64,000 bases of DNA, from NCBI GenBank assembly GCA_963589785.1, contig CAVAMJ010000003.1, positions 124,001-188,000 on the forward strand, written 5' to 3'. This document shows, one piece after another, positions 1-9,112 of this stretch. Made by a program: the position numbers and the translations under genes. This DNA comes from SIG603 sp963589785 (GTDB lineage Bacteria > Bacillota > Clostridia > Oscillospirales > Acutalibacteraceae). The notes beneath the pieces were generated by a model. It did not search any database and was not told where the DNA came from. It saw only the letters and a program-made list of their open reading frames with translations. Each line of letters starts with the position of its first letter. Positions within the stretch are counted from its first letter, which is position 1.

Positions 1-1
1 T

Positions 2-454
2 CACATCGATGCAATCGTTCACCGTGAGAGTATCGTCCATTCGCTCATTGAGTATGACGATAATTCCGTCATAGCTCAGCTCGGAGTGCCTGACATGAGA
101 ATACCTATCCAGTACGCTTTAACTTGGCCGAACAGATATGTTTCTCCTGTTAAGCAGTTAAATCTCACGGATTACGGAAAGCTAAGCTTTTATCCAGCTG
201 ACGAAAAAACATTCAAGTGCCTTGCTTCGTGCAAGACTGCTTTAAGAAGAGGCGGTTTGGCACCCACCGCAATCAACGGAGCCGACGAGGAGGCTGTTAA
301 GTTGTTCCTGTCCGGAAAAATAGGCTTTACAGACATCGCTGAACTGGTTACTGCGGCTATGGATAACCAGAGCTCTGACGATGAGGTCACAGTCGAGAGC
401 ATATTCGAGGCTGACAGAAAAGCAAGAGCCTTTGTTTTGGACAGCGTCAAATAG
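2..454 (+). CDS. dxr: 1-deoxy-D-xylulose 5-phosphate reductoisomerase, C-terminal part
   Basis: The gene enters from the left edge, so only about 150 C-terminal residues are visible. The frame is open from base 2. DXR converts 1-deoxy-xylulose 5-phosphate to methylerythritol phosphate in the cytosolic non-mevalonate isoprenoid pathway. The visible part begins HIDAIVHRESIVHSLIEY and continues with DNSVIAQLGVPDMRIPIQYA, both typical of DXR just after the catalytic domain, followed by the helical C-terminal domain (SGKIGFTDIAELV). The next two genes, rseP and ispG, follow closely on the same strand, and ispG acts later in the same pathway. The dxr-rseP-ispG order is common in Clostridia, which supports the call. 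The catalytic residues lie outside the window. Confidence 0.95.
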   Translation, partial: HIDAIVHRESIVHSLIEYDDNSVIAQLGVPDMRIPIQYALTWPNRYVSPVKQLNLTDYGKLSFYPADEKTFKCLASCKTALRRGGLAPTAINGADEEAVKLFLSGKIGFTDIAELVTAAMDNQSSDDEVTVESIFEADRKARAFVLDSVK

Positions 455-479
455 TCTTTTTGAAAGGATAACTTTTTAG

Positions 480-1532
480 ATGCTAAATATTCTTCTGATT
501 ATCATAGCGGTTCTGCTCTTTGGACTTATCATTTTCATTCATGAGTTCGGACATTTCTTCACGGCTAAGCTTTCGGGTATTCGAGTAAACGAATTTGCTG
601 TCGGCATGGGACCTAAGCTATTCGGATTCACTAAAGGTGAGACGGATTATTCTTTGAGACTTCTCCCAATAGGCGGCTACTGCGCCATGGAGGGTGAGGA
701 CGAGGAAAGCCCCGATGACGGAGCGTTTAACAATAAGCCTGTCTGGAAGAGAATGATAGTCGTGGTTGCGGGCGCATGCATGAATATCATTCTTGGCCTT
801 GTGCTTATGAGCATTTTGGTTTGCCAGAGCAGCTTGCTTGCGACAAATCAGATTGCCGCGTTTACGGACGGCTCAAAGCTTGAGGCGGCAGGAGCAAAGG
901 TCGGAGATTATATCTATTCCGTGGACGGCTATCGAATTAGAACCGAGACTGATTTAAGCTTCGGCTTCGCTTCGGCAGATTCCGAATCTTGCGATATAGT
1001 TCTTGTTCGTGACGGCGAAAAAATATATCTTGATAATATCAAGCTTGACTCCTACGAAACAAACGGAAGAACAGCCGTAGTTATCGACTTTAAAATTTAT
1101 GGTGTTGAAAAAACTCCGCTTCGAGTAATCAAAAAGAGCGTCGACAACACATGGTCGATGATGAAAATGGTTGTTTTAAGCCTTAAGGGAATAGTCACGG
1201 GCAAATATAGCTTCAATGATGTTTCGGGCCCTGTCGGAGTTGCACAGGCGATAACAGAGGCGGCTTCTACTGGACTCAAAACAAGCGTTGCCGATGCAAT
1301 CAGCAATATCGTCACTATGATGTCGCTCATCTCGATTAACCTCGGAGTCTTCAATCTTTTACCGTTCCCCGCACTTGACGGCGGCAGATTTGTTTTTCTT
1401 TTGATTGAGGCAATCAGAAGAAAGCCTGTTCCTAGAAAATACGAGGCATGGGTGAATACTGCGGGCATGGCAATTTTGCTTGCGTTCATGGCAGTTGTAA
1501 CGTGCAAGGACATTGTAGGAATATTCAAATAA
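480..1532 (+). CDS. rseP: RIP metalloprotease (site-2 protease) RseP/RasP
   Basis: A 350-residue membrane zinc protease that cleaves transmembrane segments of substrates such as anti-sigma factors. The zinc motif HEFGH is at residues 21-25 inside the first hydrophobic segment (LIIFIHEFGHFF). A second membrane block lies near residues 95-115 (VVVAGACMNIILGLVL), followed by one PDZ-like domain at about 120-210. The conserved third-ligand segment NLLPFPALDGGR lies near residues 288-300, and a last hydrophobic helix closes the protein. A single PDZ domain is usual for Gram-positive members. An AAAGGATAA ribosome site precedes the ATG. It sits 25 bases after dxr and 10 bases before ispG, so it is probably cotranscribed with both. 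Confidence 0.95.
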   Translation: MLNILLIIIAVLLFGLIIFIHEFGHFFTAKLSGIRVNEFAVGMGPKLFGFTKGETDYSLRLLPIGGYCAMEGEDEESPDDGAFNNKPVWKRMIVVVAGACMNIILGLVLMSILVCQSSLLATNQIAAFTDGSKLEAAGAKVGDYIYSVDGYRIRTETDLSFGFASADSESCDIVLVRDGEKIYLDNIKLDSYETNGRTAVVIDFKIYGVEKTPLRVIKKSVDNTWSMMKMVVLSLKGIVTGKYSFNDVSGPVGVAQAITEAASTGLKTSVADAISNIVTMMSLISINLGVFNLLPFPALDGGRFVFLLIEAIRRKPVPRKYEAWVNTAGMAILLAFMAVVTCKDIVGIFK

Positions 1533-1542
1533 GAGGGTTATT

Positions 1543-2592
1543 ATGATAAAAAGAAAGCTTACTAAGCAGATAATGGTCGGAAATACTCCCGTAGGCGGCG
1601 GAGCACCGATTGCGGTTCAGTCGATGCTTAACATTCCGTCAACGGATATTGAGGGAAGCGTTAAACAGGCTATTGCACTTGAGAAAGCCGGTTGTGATAT
1701 TATCCGTGCCGCAATCCCTGATATGAAAGCGGTGGAGCTCATCCCCGCAATAAAAAAAGAAATCAGCATTCCGCTTGTTGCCGATATACATTTTGATTAC
1801 CGCCTTGCTTTGGCGGCGGCTGAAGCCGGTATCGATAAGATAAGAATAAATCCCGGTAATATCGGCGGTGACGAGAGAGTTAAGGCTGTTGCCGACATAT
1901 GCAAGAAGAAAAATATCCCTATCAGAATCGGAGTAAACTCTGGCTCTGTTGAAAAGGAAATTCTCAAAAAATACGGCTCACCAACACCGGAGGCTCTCTG
2001 TGAGAGTGCGATGTATCATGTTAAGCTTTTGAATAAGTTTGATTTTGACGATATTGCAATCTCGATTAAGTCAAGCGATGTTGTCACGACTATCGAGGCA
2101 TATGAGCTCATGAGCTCCATGTGTGATTATCCGCTTCATCTCGGAGTCACCGAGGCGGGCACGGCTCATATGGGCGTTATCAAGTCTGCAATTGGTATAG
2201 GTTCACTTTTGCAGAGAGGTATAGGAGATACAATCAGAGTTTCTTTGACTGCAGATCCGACAGAGGAGCCGAAAGCGGGCCACGATATTTTGAAGGCTCT
2301 CGGACTTGAGGGCGGTGTAGTTTTCGTTTCCTGCCCAACATGCGGCAGAACGAGAATTGACTTAATCGGACTTGCAAATAAGGTTGAGAAAGCACTTTCA
2401 ACCTGTAAGAAAAACATCACCGTTGCGGTTATGGGCTGTGTTGTAAACGGCCCCGGCGAGGCACACGAGGCAGACCTCGGTGTTGCGGGAGGCGTTGGTG
2501 TCGGACTTATTTTCAAAAAAGGCGAGGTAATCCGAAAGGTTCCGGAGGAGCAGCTCTTGGACGCTCTTCTCGAAGAAATCGATAAGCTTTAA
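1543..2592 (+). CDS. ispG: 4-hydroxy-3-methylbut-2-enyl diphosphate synthase (flavodoxin)
   Basis: IspG (GcpE) reductively opens methylerythritol cyclodiphosphate to HMBPP, the penultimate step of the non-mevalonate isoprenoid pathway. The 349-residue bacterial two-domain form begins with a TIM barrel (VQSMLNIPSTDIEG, then VADIHFDYRLAL and the RINPGNIGG loop). It ends with a [4Fe-4S] domain whose cluster ligands are visible: Cys264 and Cys267 in CPTCGRTRIDL, Cys299 in MGCVVNGPGE, and Glu306. Length and motifs are complete. It is ten bases downstream of rseP and in the same direction as the dxr fragment, giving a small isoprenoid cluster. Bacterial IspG normally takes electrons from flavodoxin or ferredoxin; neither gene is adjacent. 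Confidence 0.97.
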   Translation: MIKRKLTKQIMVGNTPVGGGAPIAVQSMLNIPSTDIEGSVKQAIALEKAGCDIIRAAIPDMKAVELIPAIKKEISIPLVADIHFDYRLALAAAEAGIDKIRINPGNIGGDERVKAVADICKKKNIPIRIGVNSGSVEKEILKKYGSPTPEALCESAMYHVKLLNKFDFDDIAISIKSSDVVTTIEAYELMSSMCDYPLHLGVTEAGTAHMGVIKSAIGIGSLLQRGIGDTIRVSLTADPTEEPKAGHDILKALGLEGGVVFVSCPTCGRTRIDLIGLANKVEKALSTCKKNITVAVMGCVVNGPGEAHEADLGVAGGVGVGLIFKKGEVIRKVPEEQLLDALLEEIDKL

Positions 2593-2605
2593 AGGGTAAT
2601 TTAAT

Positions 2606-5600
2606 TTGAATACATTCAGAAAATTTTTTGAACAGGAATTAAATGAAGTAAAATTAAAGGACGAATTATTGGACGGCAAGCTGATGAGGCTTGTCGTCAA
2701 TAAATCCACGGGCGGAGTAGTTTTATACTCCGTCTTTGGTGCTTTTGTGGAATATAGCGATATTCTGGAGCTTTGCAGTCTATTGCAGAAAAAGCTTGGA
2801 ATAAATAAGCTCAGCGTTTCCCCTAAGTTTCCTGAAGACAGCTTCGGTGCGAATGTTCTCAATTCCGTTGTCATGAAGCTTAAAGAGGTCGACGCCACCA
2901 TGAACGGTACGTTCAGCGATGCTGTTGCAACTTATGAGGACGGAGTGCTCAAAATAGAGCTTTCTCACGGCGGCGAGGATTTGCTAAAGAACCTCAAGAC
3001 TGACCGCAAGATGAAAGCGCTCATTGCTGAGTGGTTCGGAGTTAACTGTGAAATTCGTTTCACGGGCACAACAAGAGTTGAGAGTGCGAGTGAATCAAGC
3101 ATCGAGAGACTGCATATAAAGGAAGAAAAGGAGCGAAGAGCTCAGCTTATCGAGGAACAGCAGAGATACGAGCAGAGCCTTAAGGACGAGGCGGCAAAGA
3201 GAAATATATCTGTGCGTGAGGGAGACAACCTCTATCCGCAGATAATTCCCGAGACGATAAGACCGCTAATCGGCAATCTCACAAAACAGCCGATCGTGCC
3301 GATAAATACGATTTCTCCCGAGTCGGGAAAGGTCAATGTTTGGGGCGATATTTTTGCGATTGAGTCGAAAGAGACAAGAGATAAAGCAAGAAAAATCTAT
3401 GATATTGAGATAACCGATTACACAGGCTCTATTACTCTCAAGATTATTCAGGAAATTAACCAGTGCAAGGAGCTTGATACCCTCACAAAGGGCTCAACCA
3501 TAGTCGTAAGAGGAGAGTACAGCTACGATAAATACGACCGAGAGAACACCATGCGACCCTATGCGATAGGCACGGTCAAAAAGGTCAATGTCGTAGACGA
3601 TGCACTCGAAAAAAGAGTTGAACTTCATCTGCATACAAATATGTCGAGCATGGATGGCTTGACTTCTGCCGCTGACCTTGTAAACCGTGCGGCTAAGTGG
3701 GGTCACAAGGCTGTAGCAATCACCGACCACGGTGTCGCTCAGGCTTTCCCGGATGCGATGAATGCGGCTAATAAGTTAAAGAAAGCCGGCAACGAGATAA
3801 AAATTCTTTACGGCTGTGAGGCTTATTTTGTAAACGACCTTGTTCCTGCGGTAACAGGAGACGACAACAGAAGCTTTGACGATGAGTTCATATGCTTCGA
3901 CCTCGAGACTACAGGTCTTTCCAATTTAAATGACAAGATAATCGAAATCGGTGCAGTCAAAGTAAAGGGCGGTAAGGTAGTAGACAGATTTGATACTTTT
4001 GTTGATCCCGAAAGACACATAAGCGATAAGATAACAGAGCTGACGAGCATCACCGATGAAATGGTTGCGGGAGCACCAAAGGAAGCAGAAGCACTTAAGA
4101 TGTTCTATGAGTTCTGCGGTGAAAATCCCGTCTTTGTTGCTCATAATGCCGGTTTTGATACGGGATTTATGAGAAAAACAGGCGAGCGTGTCGGAATACC
4201 GTTTGATTATACTTATATAGATACGGTCACTATGGCAAGATCTCAGCTCAGAGACCTGAAAAACGGCAAGCTTGATACAGTCGCAAAGTATCTAAAGCTT
4301 CCTGAATTCCACCACCATAGAGCCGTTGATGATGCCGCTGTTCTCGGTGATATTTTCATCAATCTTTGTGAGAGACTTGTGGACGATAACGGCGTGCACA
4401 CAGTCGGAGAAATCAATGCGGCTTTGGCGGGCGGTGATCCGAAGAAGCTGCCGACTTATCACCAGATAATTCTCGTTAAAAATCTTGTCGGTTTAAAAAA
4501 TCTATATAAAATTATTTCAGCCGGTCACCTTGATTATTTCAGCCGACACCCCAGAACTCCGAAGTCTTACCTTAATGAGCACCGCGAGGGATTGATTATC
4601 GGCTCGGCTTGTGAGGCGGGCGAACTTTTCCGTGCAATTGTGGACGGAAAGCCGTATGACGAGCTTGTGAGAATTGCGGAATATTATGATTTCCTTGAAA
4701 TTCAGCCGATCGGCAATAACTACTTTATGGTGCGTGACGGCAGATGTGACGAAGAGCAGCTGAGAGAATGGAACAGAACGGTAGTAAAGCTTGGAGAAAA
4801 GCTGAATAAACCTGTTGTTGCGACAGGCGATGTTCATTTTCTTGATCCTCATGATGAGAAATACAGAGCAATTCTGCAGGCAAGCATGGGCATGAAGGAC
4901 GCCGACAATCAGCCTCCGCTTTATTTCAAGACAACAAACGAGATGCTAAAGGAATTCAGCTATCTCGGCAAGGAAAAGGCATATGAAGTTGTTGTAACGA
5001 ACACTAATCTTATTGCAGATATGTGCGAGACTATCAAGCCTATTCCTGACGGAAATTTCCCACCGTTCATCGAGGGTGCGGAGGAGCAGTTAAATTCCAT
5101 TACATGGCAGCGTGCCAAGGAAAAATACGGTGATCCGCTTCCTGAAATCGTTCGTGCAAGACTTGAAAGAGAGCTCGGTTCTATCAACAAGCACGGATTC
5201 TCCGTTCTTTACATGACGGCTCAGAAGCTTGTTGCCGACAGTGAGGCACACGGTTATCTTGTCGGCTCGAGAGGTTCGGTCGGATCATCGTTCGTTGCCA
5301 GCATGTCAGGTATTTCTGAGGTTAATCCGCTTGCTCCGCATTATGTTTGCCCTAAGTGTAAGCACAGCGAATTTTTCACAAACGGGGAGTACGGTTCGGG
5401 ATTTGATATGCCGCCTAAGGATTGCCCCGAATGCGGAACTCATATGCTTCAGGATGGTCACGATATACCGTTCGAAACCTTCCTTGGATTTGACGGCGAC
5501 AAGGTGCCTGATATCGACCTTAACTTCTCCGGTGAATATCAGTCGAGTGCACACAGATACACGGAGGTTCTCTTCGGCAGAGACAACGTCTTTAAGGCGG

Positions 5601-6949
5601 GTACGATTTCAACCGTTGCTGACAAAACGGCTTACGGCTACGTCAAAAAGTACGCTGAGGAGAGAGGACTTACCTTCTCTAAGGCTGAGGAGAACAGATT
5701 GTCGGTCGGATGCACGGGAATTAAGAGAACAACGGGTCAGCACCCCGGAGGAATGGTTGTCATTCCAAAGGGCATGGAGGTCTATGACTTCTGCCCAGTT
5801 CAGCACCCGGCAAACGATCAGAAGTCCGATAATATCACAACTCACTTCGACTTCCATTCCATTCACGATACCATTACTAAGCTTGACGAGCTCGGTCACG
5901 ATTCTCCGACAGTTTGTAAATATCTGGAAGAGTACACTGGAATTTCTATCAAGGATGTTCCTATGCACGATGAAGCGGTTATGTCCCTGTTCACCTCAAC
6001 CGAGGCTCTCGGAATAAAGCCTGAGGACATCGGCGGAGTTCAGACGGGTACGCTCTCACTTCCCGAAGTCGGAACTGATTTCGCACGAGGAATGCTTATT
6101 GAAGCTCAGCCGAAGACCTTCTCCGACTTACTTCAGATTTCAGGTCTTTCTCACGGTACTGATGTTTGGCTTGGCAATGCACAGGATCTCATCAGAAACG
6201 GAACCTGTACAATTTCAAATGTTATCGGAACGCGAGACTCTATCATGGTTTACCTCATGCAGAAGGGTCTTGAACCGAAGATGGCATTTAAAATCATGGA
6301 GATTACCCGTAAGGGTAATGCAAGAAAGCTTCTCACAGAGGAGCATTTGACAGCAATGCGTGAGCATGATGTCCCCGAGTGGTACATAGAGTCGTGTTTT
6401 AAGATTAAGTACATGTTCCCTAAGGCTCATGCCGCAGCTTACATGATTTCTACCTTGCGTTACGCTTGGTACAAGGTTCATCATCCGCTTGAGTACTACT
6501 GCGCTTACTTCACTGTTCGAGGCGAGGACTTTGATGCCGAAGCGGTAATTAAAGGCAAGCAGGCAGTCATGCAGAGAATGGCAGTGATTGAGCAGAAAAA
6601 GGCAAACCGAGAGGCTAGCGCCACCGAGGAGAACCTTTACACCAATCTTCAGATTTGCAACGAGATTATGGCAAGGGGAATTTCTTTCCTTCCTGTCGAT
6701 ATATATAAGTCCGATGCAAGAAAGTTCCTCCCGGAGGACGGCAAGATAAGACTTCCGTTCTCATCGCTTTCCGGTGTCGGTGCGAATGCCGCACAGGGAC
6801 TTGCCGACGCAAGAAAAGGCGGCGGTGACTTTATCAGCATAGACGACTTCAAGGCAAGGTCGGGAGCGGGACAGTCGGTCATCGACGTTCTAAAGAATGC
6901 GGGGGCATTCGGTGATTTGCCCGATTCAAGTCAGATTTCGTTCTTCTGA
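2606..6949 (+). CDS. polC: DNA polymerase III alpha subunit, PolC type
   Basis: The main replicative polymerase of low-GC Gram-positives, 1447 residues, with a built-in proofreading exonuclease. Domains seen in order are an N-terminal region with an OB fold (about 1-325), a PHP domain starting near ELHLHTNMSSMDG (about 338), a DEDD 3'-5' exonuclease inserted in PHP (FDLETTGLSNLNDKIIEIG near 431; HNAGFD later), a zinc-binding module (VCPKCKH...CPECG, about 911-945), and the catalytic palm with PDIDLNFSGEYQ near 967. The finger and thumb regions follow. Translation starts at a TTG; no ATG or GTG lies nearby in frame and an AAAGGG site lies about 9 bases upstream. It follows ispG by 13 bases and ends at a strong terminator. 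Confidence 0.97.
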   Translation: MNTFRKFFEQELNEVKLKDELLDGKLMRLVVNKSTGGVVLYSVFGAFVEYSDILELCSLLQKKLGINKLSVSPKFPEDSFGANVLNSVVMKLKEVDATMNGTFSDAVATYEDGVLKIELSHGGEDLLKNLKTDRKMKALIAEWFGVNCEIRFTGTTRVESASESSIERLHIKEEKERRAQLIEEQQRYEQSLKDEAAKRNISVREGDNLYPQIIPETIRPLIGNLTKQPIVPINTISPESGKVNVWGDIFAIESKETRDKARKIYDIEITDYTGSITLKIIQEINQCKELDTLTKGSTIVVRGEYSYDKYDRENTMRPYAIGTVKKVNVVDDALEKRVELHLHTNMSSMDGLTSAADLVNRAAKWGHKAVAITDHGVAQAFPDAMNAANKLKKAGNEIKILYGCEAYFVNDLVPAVTGDDNRSFDDEFICFDLETTGLSNLNDKIIEIGAVKVKGGKVVDRFDTFVDPERHISDKITELTSITDEMVAGAPKEAEALKMFYEFCGENPVFVAHNAGFDTGFMRKTGERVGIPFDYTYIDTVTMARSQLRDLKNGKLDTVAKYLKLPEFHHHRAVDDAAVLGDIFINLCERLVDDNGVHTVGEINAALAGGDPKKLPTYHQIILVKNLVGLKNLYKIISAGHLDYFSRHPRTPKSYLNEHREGLIIGSACEAGELFRAIVDGKPYDELVRIAEYYDFLEIQPIGNNYFMVRDGRCDEEQLREWNRTVVKLGEKLNKPVVATGDVHFLDPHDEKYRAILQASMGMKDADNQPPLYFKTTNEMLKEFSYLGKEKAYEVVVTNTNLIADMCETIKPIPDGNFPPFIEGAEEQLNSITWQRAKEKYGDPLPEIVRARLERELGSINKHGFSVLYMTAQKLVADSEAHGYLVGSRGSVGSSFVASMSGISEVNPLAPHYVCPKCKHSEFFTNGEYGSGFDMPPKDCPECGTHMLQDGHDIPFETFLGFDGDKVPDIDLNFSGEYQSSAHRYTEVLFGRDNVFKAGTISTVADKTAYGYVKKYAEERGLTFSKAEENRLSVGCTGIKRTTGQHPGGMVVIPKGMEVYDFCPVQHPANDQKSDNITTHFDFHSIHDTITKLDELGHDSPTVCKYLEEYTGISIKDVPMHDEAVMSLFTSTEALGIKPEDIGGVQTGTLSLPEVGTDFARGMLIEAQPKTFSDLLQISGLSHGTDVWLGNAQDLIRNGTCTISNVIGTRDSIMVYLMQKGLEPKMAFKIMEITRKGNARKLLTEEHLTAMREHDVPEWYIESCFKIKYMFPKAHAAAYMISTLRYAWYKVHHPLEYYCAYFTVRGEDFDAEAVIKGKQAVMQRMAVIEQKKANREASATEENLYTNLQICNEIMARGISFLPVDIYKSDARKFLPEDGKIRLPFSSLSGVGANAAQGLADARKGGGDFISIDDFKARSGAGQSVIDVLKNAGAFGDLPDSSQISFF

Positions 6950-7005
6950 TGAAAACAATTTGATATAAGAAGCGTTGACACAGAATTTTTGAGTTCTGAA
7001 AAAAG

Positions 7006-7040
7006 CCCGTGTCGATAAGTTTATATTGACACGGGTCTTT
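7006..7040 (+). terminator. Intrinsic terminator of polC, also holding the his -35 box
   Basis: A 12-bp stem (7006-7017 with 7024-7035, one G-T pair, loop AGTTTA) is followed by TCTTT. It ends the ispG-polC transcript. Its 3' arm contains TTGACA (7026-7031), the -35 box of the histidine operon promoter. Confidence 0.85.
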
Positions 7041-7054
7041 ACATATGTTAGTAT
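7026..7054 (+). promoter_or_regulatory. Sigma-A promoter of the histidine operon
   Basis: A perfect TTGACA (7026-7031) and TAGTAT (7049-7054) are separated by exactly 17 bases. The predicted transcript starts near 7061, leaving a leader of about 110 bases before hisZ. The -10 box lies inside the palindrome at 7048-7075, which suggests repression by occlusion. Confidence 0.75.
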
Positions 7055-7075
7055 ATTAGCACGCTACTATACTAA
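7048..7075 (+). promoter_or_regulatory. 28-bp palindromic operator candidate of the his operon
   Basis: TTAGTATA (7048-7055) mirrors TATACTAA (7068-7075), and an inner TAGC/GCTA pair (7057-7060, 7063-7066) shares the same axis. The only breaks are one mismatched pair (7056/7067) and the central AC. It overlaps the -10 box and the expected start site, a classic repressor position. A TrpR-family YerC/HisR-type regulator is a plausible partner from context only; no regulator gene is nearby. Confidence 0.65.
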
Positions 7076-7170
7076 AGTGCATTTGAGCAAGAAAATTAAA
7101 TTTTAGCACAGGCAGATATTTTATGTCATACGCCCTAAAATATAAGAAAGAGTAAACGAGTGAAGGTAAA

Positions 7171-8358
7171 ATGAAAAGATACTATATGATAACTCCTGAG
7201 GGAACAAAGGATGTTCTCTTTGAGGAGTGCATAGAAAAAAGAAGAATTCAGACTAAAGCCACTTCTATTTTTACTTCGAGAGGATATAACGAGGTTATCA
7301 CCCCCGGAATAGAATATTATGACGTGTTCGATCTTGACGATGCTGGAATTCCGCAGTATGAGATGTATAAGTCAACCGACAACAAGGGCAGACTTATCGT
7401 ATTTCGTCCTGATTTGACGCTTCCGATAGCAAGACTTACGGCAACAAGACTTCAGAACCTGAAGCCTCCTATAAGATTATTCTATAATCAGAGCATATAC
7501 CGCAACAGAAAAGATCTTTCGGGAAGAAGCGACGAAAATTCTCAGGTGGGAATTGAGCTCATCGGTGCAAAAGGACTTCGTGCCGATACAGAGGTTATCG
7601 CTACTGCGGTAAGTGTTCTTTCTTCATGTATAGATACCGATAATTTCAGAATAGAGATAGGTCATGCGGCGGTATTCAAGCTTTTGGCTGACAAGCTTCC
7701 CGTTTCTGAAGAAACAAAAGAAGAGATACGCTCGGTTATCGAATCAAAAAACTATGCAAGACTTGGCGAACTTCTCGATACTTTGGAACAGACACCTTAC
7801 GTAGCGGCGGTCAAAAGACTTCCGAGACTTTTCGGCGGCGAGGAGGTTTTCGAGGAAGCGAGAAGTTATATGCCCGATGAGGACGTAAGAGAAGTTCTCG
7901 ATTATCTCAAAAACCTTTATAATTCTCTCAAGAAGCTTGGTCTTGGGGAGAGAATTATAGTTGACCTTGGACTTGTCCAGAGAAACGACTATTACACAGG
8001 AGTGGTATTTTCGGCTTATGCTTACGGTCACGGAGATGCAGTTCTCATGGGCGGCAGATACGACAATCTTCTTAGTGAATTTAACGATCCAATGCCGGCT
8101 GTCGGTTTCGGTGTTGATGTTGATGCTCTCACGGCAATTGCTCTCGCTTCCAAGAAAATAACCTTGCAGAAGAGCGATGTCCTTGTACACGGTGACGACG
8201 GCTATGAGGTTGAGGCTCAGATTAAGCTAAACGAGCTGACAAGTCAGGGATTTAAGTGCGAAAGCTCTGTTTTCTCCACTCGAGAGGAAGCAAGACTTTA
8301 TGCAGAGGAAAAGGGAATCAAAAAGGTCATCTATATCGGAAAGGAAACGCTTGAGTAA
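7171..8358 (+). CDS. hisZ: ATP phosphoribosyltransferase regulatory subunit HisZ
   Basis: HisZ is a histidyl-tRNA-synthetase-like protein that lacks tRNA charging activity and forms a complex with short HisG, giving histidine feedback control of the first step of histidine synthesis. The 395-residue protein shows class II synthetase motifs in order: TPEGTKDVLFEE near the N-terminus, motif 2 (RPDLTLPIARL...RLFYNQSIYRNRKDLSGRSDE), and motif 3-like GGRYDNLLSEF with GFGVDVDALTAI. It ends without the anticodon-binding domain expected of a full HisRS, although a short C-terminal extension is present. It opens the his operon and overlaps hisG by one base (TAATG). The short hisG next door requires a HisZ, which makes HisRS itself unlikely. 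Confidence 0.92.
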   Translation: MKRYYMITPEGTKDVLFEECIEKRRIQTKATSIFTSRGYNEVITPGIEYYDVFDLDDAGIPQYEMYKSTDNKGRLIVFRPDLTLPIARLTATRLQNLKPPIRLFYNQSIYRNRKDLSGRSDENSQVGIELIGAKGLRADTEVIATAVSVLSSCIDTDNFRIEIGHAAVFKLLADKLPVSEETKEEIRSVIESKNYARLGELLDTLEQTPYVAAVKRLPRLFGGEEVFEEARSYMPDEDVREVLDYLKNLYNSLKKLGLGERIIVDLGLVQRNDYYTGVVFSAYAYGHGDAVLMGGRYDNLLSEFNDPMPAVGFGVDVDALTAIALASKKITLQKSDVLVHGDDGYEVEAQIKLNELTSQGFKCESSVFSTREEARLYAEEKGIKKVIYIGKETLE

Positions 8359-8984
8359 TGAAACCACTAAGAATAGCCCTCACCAAGGGCAGACTCGAAA
8401 AAGATACGGTAAATGCACTCGAGAAAATCGGTCTTGACTGCTCGAGTGTTAGAGATAAGGGAAGAAAGCTTATTCTTCCTGTTGGAAACGGAGAAATTGA
8501 GGTAGTCCTCTCAAAGGCGGCAGATGTTATCACCTATGTCGAGAACGGTGTATGTGATCTCGGTGTTGTCGGCAAGGACACTATCATGGAGAACGGAAGT
8601 CATTTCTACGAGATTTTGGATCTTGGCTTCGGCAGATGCAAATTTGCCCTTGCATGCAAAAAGGGCGTGGACTTCTACGAGGGATATTCCTCAAAAGTAA
8701 TCGCATCGAAGTATCCGAATGTTGCAAAGAAGTATTTTGAGTCACGGGGAATGGATATCCGTGTTATAAAAATCGAGGGCTCGGTTGAGCTGGCTCCGCT
8801 CCTCGGCTTATCGGACGGAATAGTCGATATAGTTGAGACGGGAACAACTTTAAGAGAAAACGGCCTTGAGGTTAAGGAGTTTATCTCTGATATTTCTGCA
8901 AGACTTATCTGTAATTCGGCAAGCTTGAAGCTTAGAAAAAAGGAAATCGAAGAGCTTGCGGCAAAGCTTGAATCGGTAATTTGA
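8358..8984 (+). CDS. hisG: ATP phosphoribosyltransferase catalytic subunit, short form
   Basis: HisG joins ATP and PRPP to form phosphoribosyl-ATP, committing carbon to histidine. The protein has 208 residues, which is the short form lacking the C-terminal regulatory domain, in keeping with hisZ immediately upstream (one-base overlap). Motifs include the N-terminal IALTKGRLEKD, the periplasmic-binding-like middle VCDLGVVGKDTIME, and the PRPP-binding segment VDIVETGTTLRENGL near residues 157-171. A gap of about 130 bases with a possible internal promoter separates it from hisD. Confidence 0.95.
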   Translation: MKPLRIALTKGRLEKDTVNALEKIGLDCSSVRDKGRKLILPVGNGEIEVVLSKAADVITYVENGVCDLGVVGKDTIMENGSHFYEILDLGFGRCKFALACKKGVDFYEGYSSKVIASKYPNVAKKYFESRGMDIRVIKIEGSVELAPLLGLSDGIVDIVETGTTLRENGLEVKEFISDISARLICNSASLKLRKKEIEELAAKLESVI

Positions 8985-9050
8985 GAAGTTTTAGGTTTAT
9001 ATAATTCTAATTTCGTATTTTTATTCAAATTCAAAGTATATTTTAGTGAT

Positions 9051-9079
9051 TTTACTTTTATTTATACGGCTGATATGAT
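9051..9079 (+). promoter_or_regulatory. Possible internal promoter before hisD
   Basis: TTTACT (9051-9056) and TATGAT (9074-9079) are spaced by 17 bases in the only long AT-rich gap within the his cluster. It would let hisD-C-B be made independently of hisZG. The -35 box matches the consensus at only four of six positions. Confidence 0.4.
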
Positions 9080-9112
9080 AAAATCGGTCTAAAGAGGAAA
9101 GGAAGTTGCACC

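Noticed and set aside
5229..6017. 262-residue frame inside polC
   Set aside because: It is an alternative frame of the conserved polymerase domain, rich in Arg, Ser and Leu, with no recognisable motif or ribosome site.
7041..7170. T-box or His-rich leader peptide controlling the his operon
   Set aside because: No T-box sequence, specifier hairpin, His codon run or downstream terminator was found in the leader; the palindrome over the promoter explains control better.
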